Assembly: GCA_017550965.1 (NCBI GenBank)
Contig: JAFZNK010000244.1
Location: 1 to 64,000, forward strand
Direction: 5' to 3'
Source of the DNA: Thermoguttaceae bacterium
GTDB lineage: Bacteria > Planctomycetota > Planctomycetia > Pirellulales > Thermoguttaceae
DNA: 64,000 nucleotides
Shown one piece after another: positions 18,701 through 27,938 of the stretch. Each line of letters opens with the position of its first letter. The first letter of the stretch is position 1. The translations under genes were made by a program, and so were the position numbers. Under the pieces are notes generated by a model. That model did no database searches. It was not told the DNA's origin and saw nothing but the letters and a program-made list of their open reading frames with translations.

Positions 18701-18729
18701 TTGACGTCTCAGGCCAGTCGGCTTAAAAT
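18701..18729 (+). promoter_or_regulatory. Sigma70-type promoter for the coiled-coil gene pair
   Basis: TTGACG at 18701-18706, a 17-nt spacer and TAAAAT at 18724-18729. Predicted start about 18736, giving a leader of roughly 150 nt before the gene at 18887. The rest of the 18551-18886 gap shows no gene. Confidence 0.7.
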
Positions 18730-18886
18730 TTAGGATAAGCGTAATAGCGCGTCGACATAGAGGGAGCGTTGTTTTCCCTCGGCGCCGGCGTTCCATATCG
18801 GGCTCTTGAGCGCGTTTGGGTCGGCGCGTTCGCTGTTATTGACGGACTTCTTGACGGACGTCCGGTCGTAGAGGAGAACCTTACAC

Positions 18887-20464
18887 ATGCGTAATGAGCA
18901 GGGCGTCATTATCTCGCTTATCGTGTTTATCGTCTTGACGTTGGCTTTTGGCGTCGGGACGTATTTCGGCGCTAAGGGATACAAAGAGCAGAAGGCGGCT
19001 CTCGAGACGGCGCGTTCCGAATTTAAAAACGCGCAGACGGAACGGGATTCGCTGTCCGCCGATCTTAAGAATTTCAAGTCGAAGTTGGGTTACGGCTTCG
19101 GCTCCGCCAAGGACGTCATCGAAGGGCAGGAAGGCTCGGAAACGCGTAAAGCCGATCCGAACGACGAAAACGGCGCGGCCGTTCACTACAACGGCATGGC
19201 CGACGATCTTGTCAAGGCGTTGGGCGACACGGCGCGCGATCTTTCGTTTAAAGAGGGCGTCGCCAAGTTGACGGCGGAAATCGCCAACGTCAACAAGCAA
19301 ATCGCCGACGCCGTGCATGAGCGCGACGTCAACGTCGCCGACGCGCACGCGCAAATTGGAGATTCCGCCAAGGAAAACGAGCGCTTCGACGCGAGCGTCG
19401 TCAAGCAGATGGACGCCGTCAAAGCGGAACTTGCGACCGCCAGCGAAGACTACTCCAAATTGACCGACGATTTCAACGCGCAAACCAAAGAGTTCGACGT
19501 TCGAAAACGCGAAGCGCGCGAGTCGATCCTCGCGGCTCGCGAAGAATCCGATAAAGAGCGCAAAGCCGCCGACAATTTCGCCGAAATCAACATGGATCTG
19601 AGCCGTCGAATCGACCTGCTCACCAACGCCGATTTTGAAGAAGCCGACGCCGTCGTTATTTCGACGGACCAGGCCGGTCGTTTCGTCCGCCTGAACGTCG
19701 GAACCGCCGACGGAATTCGTCCGCTCACGAAATTCAACGTCTTCCCGAAAACCGCTCTGGAGAAGGGCGGCGTCAAGGCGAAAGCCAGCGTGCAGGTCGT
19801 TCAAACGCTTGAAGAACACGTTTGCCAGGCGCGCATTATCAGCGACGACAACAACAATCCGATCGAGCCCGGCGACGTCGTCTTCACGCCTCTTTGGCGG
19901 CCCGGCGATATCTATCGTTACGCGCTCGACTACCGTCTTGACATTAACGGCGACGGAGTCAGCGATCTTGGCGAAATCTACAACGCGATTCAAATTTCCG
20001 GCGGAGAAGTCGCCGCGTACATCGACGACCAGGGCGTCGTTCACGGCAAAATCACGCCCGACCTGTTCCGTCTGATCGTAACCGACGAACCGATCGACGA
20101 ACGCGTCGCCGCCGCCGGCGACATGTCCGAAGAAGACAAAGCGAAGTTGGTCGACGACCAGGCGTCGTTCGTCAATTCCGCGAAAGAAAACGGCGTTCGC
20201 ACGATGCGTCTGTCCGACCTGCTCGTGCAGTTGGGCTACAAGCGCACCGAAAGTCTCAGTCGATCTCGCGAAGAACTCGCCGCCGGCGAGCGTCAGGCCG
20301 CCGCCTCGAAGACTTCGGTCGGAACCGCGCCCGTCATGCCGGTCTTCACCAGCTCCACCGATGAAATCATTCCCGGAAGCGTCCTTCCTTATTACAAAGA
20401 GGGCGCCGAGGAACAAAAGAGCGGTTCAAACGTCCAATTCCGTAAGAGAACTCCGAAGGAATGA
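18887..20464 (+). CDS. Membrane-anchored coiled-coil protein, paralogue 1 (unknown function)
   Basis: 525 aa, not recognised as a named family. The N-terminus MRNEQGVIISLIV leads into one transmembrane helix (about 7-28), then a long charged coiled coil (about 30-235) and a globular part. That part has TADGIRPLTKFNVF, then TPLWRPGDIYRYALD, then an acidic DINGDGVSDL loop that resembles a calcium-binding EF-type loop, then a segment GGEVAAYIDDQGVVHGK. The C-terminal 70 residues are low complexity. ATG 18887 follows GAGGAG. The next gene is a full-length paralogue in tandem. A cell-envelope role with the globular part outside the membrane is inference. Confidence 0.85.
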   Translation: MRNEQGVIISLIVFIVLTLAFGVGTYFGAKGYKEQKAALETARSEFKNAQTERDSLSADLKNFKSKLGYGFGSAKDVIEGQEGSETRKADPNDENGAAVHYNGMADDLVKALGDTARDLSFKEGVAKLTAEIANVNKQIADAVHERDVNVADAHAQIGDSAKENERFDASVVKQMDAVKAELATASEDYSKLTDDFNAQTKEFDVRKREARESILAAREESDKERKAADNFAEINMDLSRRIDLLTNADFEEADAVVISTDQAGRFVRLNVGTADGIRPLTKFNVFPKTALEKGGVKAKASVQVVQTLEEHVCQARIISDDNNNPIEPGDVVFTPLWRPGDIYRYALDYRLDINGDGVSDLGEIYNAIQISGGEVAAYIDDQGVVHGKITPDLFRLIVTDEPIDERVAAAGDMSEEDKAKLVDDQASFVNSAKENGVRTMRLSDLLVQLGYKRTESLSRSREELAAGERQAAASKTSVGTAPVMPVFTSSTDEIIPGSVLPYYKEGAEEQKSGSNVQFRKRTPKE

Positions 20465-20610
20465 TTTTAGGTTGAACGCGGCGTTCGACGCGTCGCGTTT
20501 TAACGCGTAAACATTAGAAAATTCGTCGTTGGGTCTGATCGCAAATCAGGTTCAAATTTAAATATTCCGGCGGTTTGTCGGGTCGTCAGCCGTCGTCAAG
20601 GAGAATACCT

Positions 20611-22224
20611 ATGCGAAACCAGGGCGTCGCCATTACAAACGTTGTGTTTATGATGCTGGCGTTGTCTACAGGAACCTCGTCTTACTTCCTGGCCAACAAC
20701 GTTTCTGAAAAGAAACAAGAGGTCGCCGCCTTGACCGCCAAAACCGGCGAAATCAAGTCGGAAGTCTCCGGCATGAACTCCGATTTCACCGAGTTGAAGA
20801 AGAAGCTGGGCTACGAAGACGTCGCCGACGCCAAGCAGCTCGACGAAACGATGCGTTCGGACGTCGAAAAAGCGCTGGGAATCGCGGACACGAACACCAC
20901 GTATCGCGACGTCGTCGAGACGTTGAGCTCCAATCTTATTCAGAAGAAAGCGGAGCTTGCGGACGGGTATCAGGCTCAGCTCAACGAAGCCGAACGCGTC
21001 TCCGCTTCGGAAAAGAACAAGACGACCGCTCAAAAAGAGAAGTTCTCCGAGCAGGAAACGACGATCGCCGACGATCATACCAAAGCGATCGACGACGCGG
21101 CCGACACGAAAACTTCGCTCCAAAAGAGCTACGACAGTCAAACGGCCGATCTTAACAAGCTTGTCGCCGACACGCGCGCCGACATTCAGGCGGCGAATCA
21201 AGACGCCGCCGACTTCAAAGAGTCGAAAGATCGTTTTGCCGCGATTAACGAAGAGTTGAGCAAGCGCGTCGACGAACTGTCCAACGCTTCTTACGAACGC
21301 GCCGACGCGCAAATTATTTTCGCCGACCAGGTTCGCAAAGTCGTTCGTCTGAACATCGGCGAACGCGACGGCGTCCGACCGCTCACGACGTTCAACGTCT
21401 TCGCGCCCGACACGCTCGATATGGAAGACGCGATCTCCAAAGGCAGCGTTCAGGTCGTTCGCAACATCGGCGAGCATATGTGCGAAGCGAAGATTCTCGA
21501 AGATCAAATGTCGAATCCCGTTCAGAGCGGCGACCTGGCGTACACGCCTCTGTGGCGGCCCGGCGAAGTCATTCGCTACGCGCTCGACTTCCATCTTGAT
21601 ATCGACGGCGACGGAAGAAGCGATCTCGCCAAGTTGATGATGCTCATTCGTTCCTCCGGAGCCGAAGTCGCCGCGTATATCGACGACGAAGGCGTCGTTC
21701 AGCACGGAGACAAAATCGGGCCCGATATTTATCGCGTCGTCGTTTCCGAAGATTCCGTCTCCGAAATTCTCGAACACGCTTATTCGTACGACGAAGCCAC
21801 CAAAGAGAGAATCGAACAGGACGAGCAGGACTTCTTGAGGAAGTTCCGCGACGCCCGAGTCGAGACGATCTACTTAAAGGACTTCCTGAAGAAGATCGGA
21901 TACAAAGAGACCGCGCTTGTCACCGAGTACGACGACGATTTGCGCGAACGTCACGGCAGAACCGGGGTCGTCGAATTGCAGGAAAGCGGCGTAGGACGTC
22001 AAGTCGTGTCGCCGGGCGTCGTCGCGCCGATCTACCTGGACGACGCCGAAAAAGCTCCGGAATCCTCCGGAACGACCGCTCCGATCTTCTCCGGAGCCAA
22101 AGGCAAGGCGCCCGTCTCGACGGGAATCGTCGCGCCGACGTACGACAAAGGCGCCGACAAAGCGCCCAAGTCCGACGGCGTCAACAGCGATTACTTCTCT
22201 CGTAAGCGCGCCGATAAAGACTGA
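20611..22224 (+). CDS. Membrane-anchored coiled-coil protein, paralogue 2 (unknown function)
   Basis: 537 aa from the ATG at 20611, which follows AAGGAG; the frame is open 12 codons upstream but without a ribosome site. Same plan as its neighbour: MRNQGVAITNVV plus one transmembrane helix, a long coiled coil (about 30-230), then GERDGVRPLTTFNVF, TPLWRPGEVIRYALD, the acidic loop DIDGDGRSDL, and GAEVAAYIDDEGVVQHG. The C-terminus carries repeated GVVAPIY / GIVAPTY-type motifs separated by acidic linkers. The high similarity of the globular part and the divergence of the coil suggest an old tandem duplication with separate partners or lengths. No known function can be given. Confidence 0.85.
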   Translation: MRNQGVAITNVVFMMLALSTGTSSYFLANNVSEKKQEVAALTAKTGEIKSEVSGMNSDFTELKKKLGYEDVADAKQLDETMRSDVEKALGIADTNTTYRDVVETLSSNLIQKKAELADGYQAQLNEAERVSASEKNKTTAQKEKFSEQETTIADDHTKAIDDAADTKTSLQKSYDSQTADLNKLVADTRADIQAANQDAADFKESKDRFAAINEELSKRVDELSNASYERADAQIIFADQVRKVVRLNIGERDGVRPLTTFNVFAPDTLDMEDAISKGSVQVVRNIGEHMCEAKILEDQMSNPVQSGDLAYTPLWRPGEVIRYALDFHLDIDGDGRSDLAKLMMLIRSSGAEVAAYIDDEGVVQHGDKIGPDIYRVVVSEDSVSEILEHAYSYDEATKERIEQDEQDFLRKFRDARVETIYLKDFLKKIGYKETALVTEYDDDLRERHGRTGVVELQESGVGRQVVSPGVVAPIYLDDAEKAPESSGTTAPIFSGAKGKAPVSTGIVAPTYDKGADKAPKSDGVNSDYFSRKRADKD

Positions 22225-22307
22225 GCCGCAGGTCGACGCTTCCTACAGCGGTTGCGTTCTGCTTATGCTCATGTCGCGCATGACGCGACTCCGCGCGAGT
22301 TAAACAC

Positions 22308-22343
22308 AAGCCCGTTTCCCACGTGAAAGAAACGGGCTTTTTT
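22308..22343 (+). terminator. Rho-independent terminator after the coiled-coil pair
   Basis: Perfect 11-bp stem AAGCCCGTTTC (22308-22318) with GAAACGGGCTT (22329-22339) followed by six T. It ends the transcript of the two coiled-coil genes and lies just before uppP. Confidence 0.93.
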
Positions 22344-22395
22344 CTTATGCGCGTCGCCTTACCAAACAAATCCCTTGACAGTGTGAGAAAAAGAT

Positions 22396-23307
22396 ATGGA
22401 TCTTGTTTTGATATTTCGCGTTGTTTTGTTAGCGGTCGTTCAGGGAATCGCCGAATTTCTGCCGATCAGCTCCTCCGGGCACCTGCTTATTTTAGGGCGT
22501 TTCTTCGAGATGCCGGACGTCTTTCTTTTGACGATCCTGCTTCATTTTGGCACGCTGTTTTCCGTCCTGTTTTTCTTCATGTCGGAACTCTCGGAAGTAT
22601 TTCTTCACCGTCAGCGCGCGATCGCGTTGGTGATCGTCGGCACGATTCCCACCGTCTTGATCGCGTTTACGATTCAGAAGTATTTTCCTCAATTTGAATC
22701 GAGCCGGTTGACGGCGGGGATTTGCTTCCTGCTTACGGGGCTTATGCTCGTTACGATTTTGCGCCGATGCAGTCGAACCGAATCCGAAGAATATTACGAA
22801 AAAATCGCGTACGAAGAAGAAGGCGTCGAGCCTCCGGTGATGAAGACGATCGAAAACACGACGTGGTTCGACGCGATCTTTATCGGAATCGCGCAGGGAT
22901 TTGCCGTGTTTCCGGGCCTTTCGCGCAGCGGTTCGACAATTTCCGCCGGCGTGTTGCGTCGGTTGAAGAATCAATGGGCGGCCGAGTTCTCGTTCTATCT
23001 TTCCATCCCGGTTATCGCCGGCGGCGCTATTCTTGAAATTCTAAAACAGTTCAAAGAAGTAGGCAGAGAGAATCTTGCGTCTTTGTTTCAGCTGGACTCC
23101 TATTTTGCGATCTATTTGGGCGGAGCGTTCGTCAGCTTTGTCGTCGGTTACGTCGCGCTCTTCTCGTTAATGCAGATGCTCAAGGCGGGCAAACTCCATT
23201 ATTTCGCGATTTGGCTCTTTTTTGTCGGCGCGGCGACGCTCGCCTGGACCGGCTACGATCACTGGGAACAGATCGTCAGAACGGTCAATTCGTGGCGCGG
23301 GCTGTAA
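22396..23307 (+). CDS. uppP: Undecaprenyl-diphosphatase UppP (BacA family)
   Basis: Dephosphorylates undecaprenyl pyrophosphate to recycle the lipid carrier for peptidoglycan and surface polysaccharides, in the cytoplasmic membrane. 303 aa with many hydrophobic helices. The two family motifs are present: QGIAEFLPISSSGHL near the N-terminus and PGLSRSGSTIS in the middle. The protein is about 30 residues longer than typical because of an acidic loop (EEYYEKIAYEEEG) between helices. ATG 22396 is preceded only by a purine-rich GAGAAAAAG. Its promoter must lie between the terminator at 22308-22343 and the start. Confidence 0.95.
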   Translation: MDLVLIFRVVLLAVVQGIAEFLPISSSGHLLILGRFFEMPDVFLLTILLHFGTLFSVLFFFMSELSEVFLHRQRAIALVIVGTIPTVLIAFTIQKYFPQFESSRLTAGICFLLTGLMLVTILRRCSRTESEEYYEKIAYEEEGVEPPVMKTIENTTWFDAIFIGIAQGFAVFPGLSRSGSTISAGVLRRLKNQWAAEFSFYLSIPVIAGGAILEILKQFKEVGRENLASLFQLDSYFAIYLGGAFVSFVVGYVALFSLMQMLKAGKLHYFAIWLFFVGAATLAWTGYDHWEQIVRTVNSWRGL

Positions 23308-23366
23308 CGCGCTTAAGAAGCGCTTGAACCGGGCTTTGGTTTTTACGAAAAAAGGGCCGTTTACCG

Positions 23367-23394
23367 TTCCAAAAGAACAAAAAGCGATTATAAT
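23367..23394 (+). promoter_or_regulatory. Possible promoter for purD
   Basis: TTCCAA (23367-23372), 16-nt spacer, TATAAT (23389-23394), about 90 nt before the purD start. The -10 is perfect but the -35 is weak. Confidence 0.45.
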
Positions 23395-23491
23395 AAGCGC
23401 ATGCGTCGCGCGGACGTTTCGCGCGAGCTTTTGACAGAAGCGCCGTCGCGAGTTCGGCGGTCGAGCCTCTTGAAATAAAGGCAGGATGATC

Positions 23492-24778
23492 ATGAAGGCG
23501 TTAGTTATTGGAAGCGGCGGTCGCGAGCACGCGTTGGCCTGGAAACTTGGACAAAGTCCGAAAGTCAGCAAGGTGTACGTGGCGCCGGGCAACGCCGGAA
23601 CCGCGCTCGACGCGGAAAACGTTCCAATTTCCGAAAAAGATTTTCCCGCGCTTATTGATTTCTGTAAGAAAAACGACGTCGAACTGGTCGTCGTCGGGCC
23701 GGAAGCGCCCCTTTCCGCCGGCGCGGTCGACGCGTTTGCCAAAGCCGGGATACGCGCTTTTGGACCGAATCAAAAGGCCGCCAGAATCGAAGGCAGCAAA
23801 GTCTTCTGCAAAGAAGTGTTGAACAAGGCGTTTGTTCCAACCGCCGCAGCCAAGGCGTTTGATTCCGCGCAAGACGCTTATCGTTACGTCGACGAGGGAG
23901 ACGAGGGCGGGTTCGTCGTTAAGGCGGACGGTCTGGCGGCGGGCAAAGGCGTCGTCGTCGCGAGTTCCAAAGCCGAGGCGAAAGAAGCGATTAAACAAAT
24001 AGCCGAAGATCGCGCTTTTGGCGACGCGGGGGCGCGGTTTCTCGTCGAGGAGCGGCTTACCGGTCAGGAAGCGAGCGTTCTGGCGATTACCGACGGACAT
24101 ACGATCGTAACCCTCCAGCCCGCGCAAGACCATAAAGCCGCGTACGACGGCGACAAAGGCCCCAACACCGGCGGCATGGGCGCGTATTGCCCCGCTTCGC
24201 TGGTCGACGACGAAAAATTGCACTGGATCGAGGAAAAAGTTCTTCTTCCCACCGTCGTTACGCTCAATCGTTTGGACGCGCAATTTAAAGGCGTTCTTTA
24301 CGCCGGGCTCATGATGACTCCGCAAGGCCCCCGCGTGCTTGAGTACAACGCGCGCTTCGGCGACCCCGAATGTCAGCCGCTTCTCTTCCGGCTCAAGACG
24401 GATCTGGTCGACGTTATTGAAGCGACGATCGACGAACGGCTTTCTGAAATCGAGCCGCTCGTCTGGGACGAACGCCCCGCCGTGTGCGTCGTCATGGCAA
24501 GTCAGGGTTATCCCGGTTCCTATGAAAAAGGTTTTCCGATTTCCGGACTTGAGGAAGCGGCTAAATTGCCCGACGTTAAAGTCTTCCACGCGGGCACGAA
24601 GTTGGTCAATCAGTTCGTCTGCACGAACGGCGGTCGCGTGTTGGACGTGGTCGCGCTCGGCGACACGGTCGCGGACGCGAAACGCAAGGCGTACGAAGCG
24701 GTTGAGAAAATCAGTTGGCAAGGTTCCTGGTATCGAACCGACGTCGCCGACAAAGAGATTAAAGCCGTTCAAAATTAA
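23492..24778 (+). CDS. purD: Phosphoribosylamine-glycine ligase (GAR synthetase)
   Basis: ATP-dependent joining of glycine to 5-phosphoribosylamine, step two of purine synthesis. 428 aa from ATG 23492, which follows AAAGGCAGGA by six bases; an ATG two codons earlier overlaps that site. Starts [19 protein letters not shown], with the ATP-grasp segments [15 protein letters not shown] and the metal-binding [13 protein letters not shown]. The PurD signature [10 protein letters not shown] is present. The gene stands alone rather than in a purine operon; purC is at 50611. Confidence 0.97.
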   Translation: MKALVIGSGGREHALAWKLGQSPKVSKVYVAPGNAGTALDAENVPISEKDFPALIDFCKKNDVELVVVGPEAPLSAGAVDAFAKAGIRAFGPNQKAARIEGSKVFCKEVLNKAFVPTAAAKAFDSAQDAYRYVDEGDEGGFVVKADGLAAGKGVVVASSKAEAKEAIKQIAEDRAFGDAGARFLVEERLTGQEASVLAITDGHTIVTLQPAQDHKAAYDGDKGPNTGGMGAYCPASLVDDEKLHWIEEKVLLPTVVTLNRLDAQFKGVLYAGLMMTPQGPRVLEYNARFGDPECQPLLFRLKTDLVDVIEATIDERLSEIEPLVWDERPAVCVVMASQGYPGSYEKGFPISGLEEAAKLPDVKVFHAGTKLVNQFVCTNGGRVLDVVALGDTVADAKRKAYEAVEKISWQGSWYRTDVADKEIKAVQN

Positions 24779-24834
24779 GGAGCGAATCATGCGTCGCGGG
24801 GGCGACTCGCGGCGCGTTCAGGAGCATAGAGGTC

Positions 24835-25608
24835 ATGATCGAAGCGTTAGAAAAAGCCGTCCCGACATGGGATTATCCCGAGTATAAAGGCGAAGAAGTC
24901 GCGCTTTTTATCCCCTGTTTCATCGATCAGTTTTTCCCCGAGGCGGGCGTGGCGACCGTCAAAATTCTGGAAAAACTTGGAATCCCGATCGTCTATCCCG
25001 ACGAGCAAACGTGTTGCGGTCAGCCCGCGTTTAACTCCGGGTACTGGGACGACGCGCGCAAAGTGATGGAACGGTTCGGCAAGGTGTTCGAGAAATACCG
25101 ATGGATCGTAACTCCTTCGTCCGCGTGCGCTTCCATGTGTCGCGTCTTCTATAAGGAAGCGGACGCGAAATCTCCCGCGGTCGCCGTTGGCGCGCGCGTT
25201 TACGAGCTTTCGGAATTTCTCGTCAACGTCTTGAAAAAGACCGACTTCGGCGCTTCTTTTCCGCATAAAGTCTGCATGCATATCGGCTGTCACGGCCGGC
25301 GCGAACTTGGAATCGCCAAAGCGGCGCAAACGTTGCTTGACAACGTTAAAGGGCTCGAATATATTCCGATTCCAAACGTCGAAGAGTGTTGCGGATTCGG
25401 CGGCACGTTCAGCGTCAAAATGCCCGGCACGTCGATCAATATGGGCAAGAAGAAGATCGAGAATATTCGCAAGATCTACAAGCAGGGCGTCGAACATCTT
25501 GTGACGACCGACCTTAGTTGCGCAATGCATTTTGGCGGCATGATGCGTCGCGACCCCGAGCTTAAGAACGTTAAGATCCACTATATCGGCGAGTTGCTCG
25601 TCGATTGA
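24835..25608 (+). CDS. LutA/GlpC-like CCG-domain Fe-S oxidoreductase subunit
   Basis: A 257-aa protein with two cysteine-rich CCG domains: EQTCCGQPAFNSG and CMHIGCHGRR with EECCGFGGTFSVK. Domains of this kind bind a Fe-S cluster or act as the electron-accepting part in lactate utilisation LutA, glycolate oxidase and heterodisulfide reductases. Overall layout is closest to LutA/YkgE. The usual partners LutB and LutC are not adjacent, so the electron partner is unknown. ATG 24835 follows AGAGG. It is 56 nt downstream of purD and is followed by the cyclase gene. Confidence 0.85.
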   Translation: MIEALEKAVPTWDYPEYKGEEVALFIPCFIDQFFPEAGVATVKILEKLGIPIVYPDEQTCCGQPAFNSGYWDDARKVMERFGKVFEKYRWIVTPSSACASMCRVFYKEADAKSPAVAVGARVYELSEFLVNVLKKTDFGASFPHKVCMHIGCHGRRELGIAKAAQTLLDNVKGLEYIPIPNVEECCGFGGTFSVKMPGTSINMGKKKIENIRKIYKQGVEHLVTTDLSCAMHFGGMMRRDPELKNVKIHYIGELLVD

Positions 25609-25649
25609 TCGACGTTTTGACGCGAGCGAGAGACGGGGAGAAGCGATCT

Positions 25650-26546
25650 ATGGTCAAGCGCGTCGATCTTTCGCGTCCGATCGTCGAGGGCATGTCGGTT
25701 TATCCCGGCGATCCGCTCTTTCAAATAGGCGCGTTTGCCGACCATACGGTCGACGGATTTCGCGGATCGAAGTTGACGCTGGGAACTCATTTAGGGACGC
25801 ATATCGACGCGCCGTTCCATTATTTTGTCGACGGGGAAACGCTCGATATGTTCCCCGTCGATTTCTTTTTTGGTCAAGGCGTCGTGATCGACGTAACTTC
25901 TCTTGTCGGCGTGAATTCGGAACGATTCGCGTCCCGCGCGTCCGGGCGTCCCGCCGCGCTGACCGTCGCCGATCTCGAGCCGTTCGCGTCTGTTTTTGAA
26001 TCGGTTCCCTTTGTCTTTTTACGAACCGACTGGTCGATAAAATTTGACGACGTCGACTTTTATACCGATTTTCCGTCTCTTTCGCCGGAATTATGCGACT
26101 GGCTTGTCGGGTTTTCCAACTTGCGCGTATTGGGCCTGGAAACGCCGTCGCTCGTCTCGTTTCCCAACGATTCTCCCGACGATTCCGAGGACGCGTCGAC
26201 GACGCGATCTCCTTTTGACGCGGAACTTGCCGAACTTCTGACGTCGCGGGAGAAGCCCTGGTCGAGCGTCGCGCCCCTTTTCAAAGAGCGCGATTCGCAA
26301 CCTCTTGACGAACGGGAACTTTGCGCCGACGCCGAATGCCATCGTATTCTCTTGGGAAGAACGCCCCCCGTCTTGATTGTGGAGGGGCTTGTTAATCTGG
26401 ACGCGTTGCCGTGTTACTACGTAAAAAACGCTCCGAATCAACGCGTTTCGTTGGATCCGGAGCGAACGTTTGACGTCGCGTGTCTTCCTTTGCCGATCGT
26501 CGGCGTCGACGGCTGTCCCGTCAGAGTCGTCGCGACGCTGAATTAA
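25650..26546 (+). CDS. Cyclase-family metal hydrolase (kynurenine formamidase-like)
   Basis: 298 aa. The metal-binding signature HLGTHIDAPFH (47-57) and the opening DLSRPIVEGMSVYPGDP identify the cyclase/KynB family, metal-dependent amide or ester hydrolases. About 60 residues rich in Asp, Ser and Glu (170-230) are inserted between the two halves, making it longer than the usual 210 aa. ATG 25650 follows GGGGAGAAG; the frame is open to an ATG at 25605 that overlaps the stop of the previous gene, but that start lacks homology. The substrate cannot be deduced. Confidence 0.85.
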   Translation: MVKRVDLSRPIVEGMSVYPGDPLFQIGAFADHTVDGFRGSKLTLGTHLGTHIDAPFHYFVDGETLDMFPVDFFFGQGVVIDVTSLVGVNSERFASRASGRPAALTVADLEPFASVFESVPFVFLRTDWSIKFDDVDFYTDFPSLSPELCDWLVGFSNLRVLGLETPSLVSFPNDSPDDSEDASTTRSPFDAELAELLTSREKPWSSVAPLFKERDSQPLDERELCADAECHRILLGRTPPVLIVEGLVNLDALPCYYVKNAPNQRVSLDPERTFDVACLPLPIVGVDGCPVRVVATLN

Positions 26547-26565
26547 CGAACGAATCGTTGTGCGT

Positions 26566-27036
26566 TCATTTGGAAGCGCTGCCGACAGGCTCCTTAGGCG
26601 CGTCTTTTTGTCGCAGTTGATTCGTCGCGTTTGCGATCCATTTTGCATGCATGCACAGGTGGACGATCATCAGAACGACCATGACGACAGAATCCCAGCA
26701 GTGAACGTCTTTCCAGACGCCCTTGGACATGCCAAGAAGCGAATTGCCGTGTAGCAAGCCCCAAAAGATGCGCGCCTGTCCGACTTGCGCGTTCTTTCCG
26801 TCGTGATTTTGGGGACTTTGTTCGACGCGTTCGCCCTTTCCCTCGTGAGCTCGAGCGTCCGACGAAGGCGTCGGCGCGTCTTTTGCGATCGCTTGCGTTT
26901 GCGGCGGTCCGCCGGGACCGACCATACCCGCCGGGCGAAGCCAGCCCCAAAGAATTACGCCGGTAATCGCCGCGATCGCTAACGTAATGAAAAACAACAG
27001 ATCGACGTAATAGTAGAGTTTCAGTTTGGAGTTCAT
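26566..27036 (-). CDS. Two-helix membrane protein, DUF4405-like, paralogue 1
   Basis: 156 aa. Helix 1 lies at about 12-34 (YYYVDLLFFITLAIAAITG), then a soluble loop rich in Pro, Gly, Gln and charged residues (about 40-90), then ARIFWGLLHGNSLLGMSK, and helix 2 near the C-terminus with DVHCWDSV and IVHLCMHAKW. The arrangement resembles half of a cytochrome b561-like or DUF4405 four-helix protein, in which helix histidines bind heme b. ATG 27036 is preceded by AAGGAA. A paralogue lies 146 nt upstream on the same strand. Heme binding is inference from the histidines. Confidence 0.8.
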   Translation of the reverse strand: MNSKLKLYYYVDLLFFITLAIAAITGVILWGWLRPAGMVGPGGPPQTQAIAKDAPTPSSDARAHEGKGERVEQSPQNHDGKNAQVGQARIFWGLLHGNSLLGMSKGVWKDVHCWDSVVMVVLMIVHLCMHAKWIANATNQLRQKDAPKEPVGSASK

Positions 27037-27182
27037 TTTGAATTCCTTTTTCGAAAGTTTACGAGTTGGCGTCGAACTGTTTTTCGCCGATAGCGTTGTC
27101 GTCGTCAATCGTTTTAGCGTTGTTTTGAAATTTCCCCACGTTTTCCGAACGTTCCGTCTTGCAAAGGCTTGCGAAAGGAAGA

Positions 27183-27938
27183 CTAATCTTCTTCATTGAG
27201 AAGAACCGTCGTTCTGACAAGCCAGCGCGCGTGCATACACAGGTGGACGAACATTAGGACGAACAAAACGACTGAATCCCATCGGTAAACGATCGACCAT
27301 TCGGTTTTTGACAAGCCGAATAACGTGTCGCCGCGCATTAATCCCCAAAAGAGACGCGCTCGTTGGTCTTCTTCGCCCACGTCCGAGCGTTGCGACGTCG
27401 GGACAGGTTGAGGACGCGGCGTATGATCGACGCGCGGGGGCGGGCCCTGAGCGCCGCGATTTCTCGAATCATGATCGCTTTGAGGAGGTTTGCGAACGTC
27501 GCGGTCTACGTCTTGTCGATCCAATTCAGCGTTCTTTCGATTGTTTTGCTCGCGCTCCTGTTCAAGACTCTCTTGAACGTCCTGCGCAAACGTTTGTCCG
27601 TCAAGGGTTTGTCGCTCTCGTTCCGGCGCGCGTCCCTCGGCGTCGATTACTGCCGACTCCCGGTCGTCGTCTTGCCGTTTCGTCGGATCGAAATCCCAGG
27701 GATTCTGGTCGTTACGGTCGCGCGGATCGCGTCTTTCGCGAGGCGGATCGCCTCTTCGATCAGGCGCGCCGGGCGGCGGATCCCCCGGCCTTTCGATGAA
27801 TAATTGCGGCGTTACCGGCCTTGTCTTTTCGGGAGGCGCGAGCCATCCCCAAAGAGCAAGACCTGAAAACCCGGCGATCAACGCCGCAAGAAAAAGCAGG
27901 TAGTCGACGTAATAACGCGATTTCAACTTGGCGTGCAT
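27183..27938 (-). CDS. Two-helix membrane protein, DUF4405-like, paralogue 2 with long charged linker
   Basis: 251 aa, same ends as its downstream neighbour: helix 1 from YYVDYLLFLAALIAGFSGLA, later ARLFWGLMRGDTLFGLSK, and helix 2 with VLMFVHLCMHARW. Between them sits a linker of about 150 residues made of Pro, Asp, Arg, Gln and Asn, likely disordered, that is much longer than in the paralogue. The DVH histidine before helix 2 is absent here (IVYRWDS), while the HLCMH pair is kept. The start at 27938 begins MHAKLKSRY and is preceded by a GAGGG ribosome site. Function unknown. Confidence 0.8.
   Translation of the reverse strand: MHAKLKSRYYVDYLLFLAALIAGFSGLALWGWLAPPEKTRPVTPQLFIERPGDPPPGAPDRRGDPPRERRDPRDRNDQNPWDFDPTKRQDDDRESAVIDAEGRAPERERQTLDGQTFAQDVQESLEQEREQNNRKNAELDRQDVDRDVRKPPQSDHDSRNRGAQGPPPRVDHTPRPQPVPTSQRSDVGEEDQRARLFWGLMRGDTLFGLSKTEWSIVYRWDSVVLFVLMFVHLCMHARWLVRTTVLLNEED

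Noticed and set aside
18881-20416. 511-residue open frame on the minus strand opposite coiled-coil paralogue 1
   Set aside because: Mirror of the real gene created by the GTC/GAC/GCG codon bias; no ribosome site and low-complexity Val/Asp/Arg composition.
23501-24790. 429-residue minus-strand frame opposite purD
   Set aside because: purD is certain on the plus strand; antisense frame has the same codon-bias signature.
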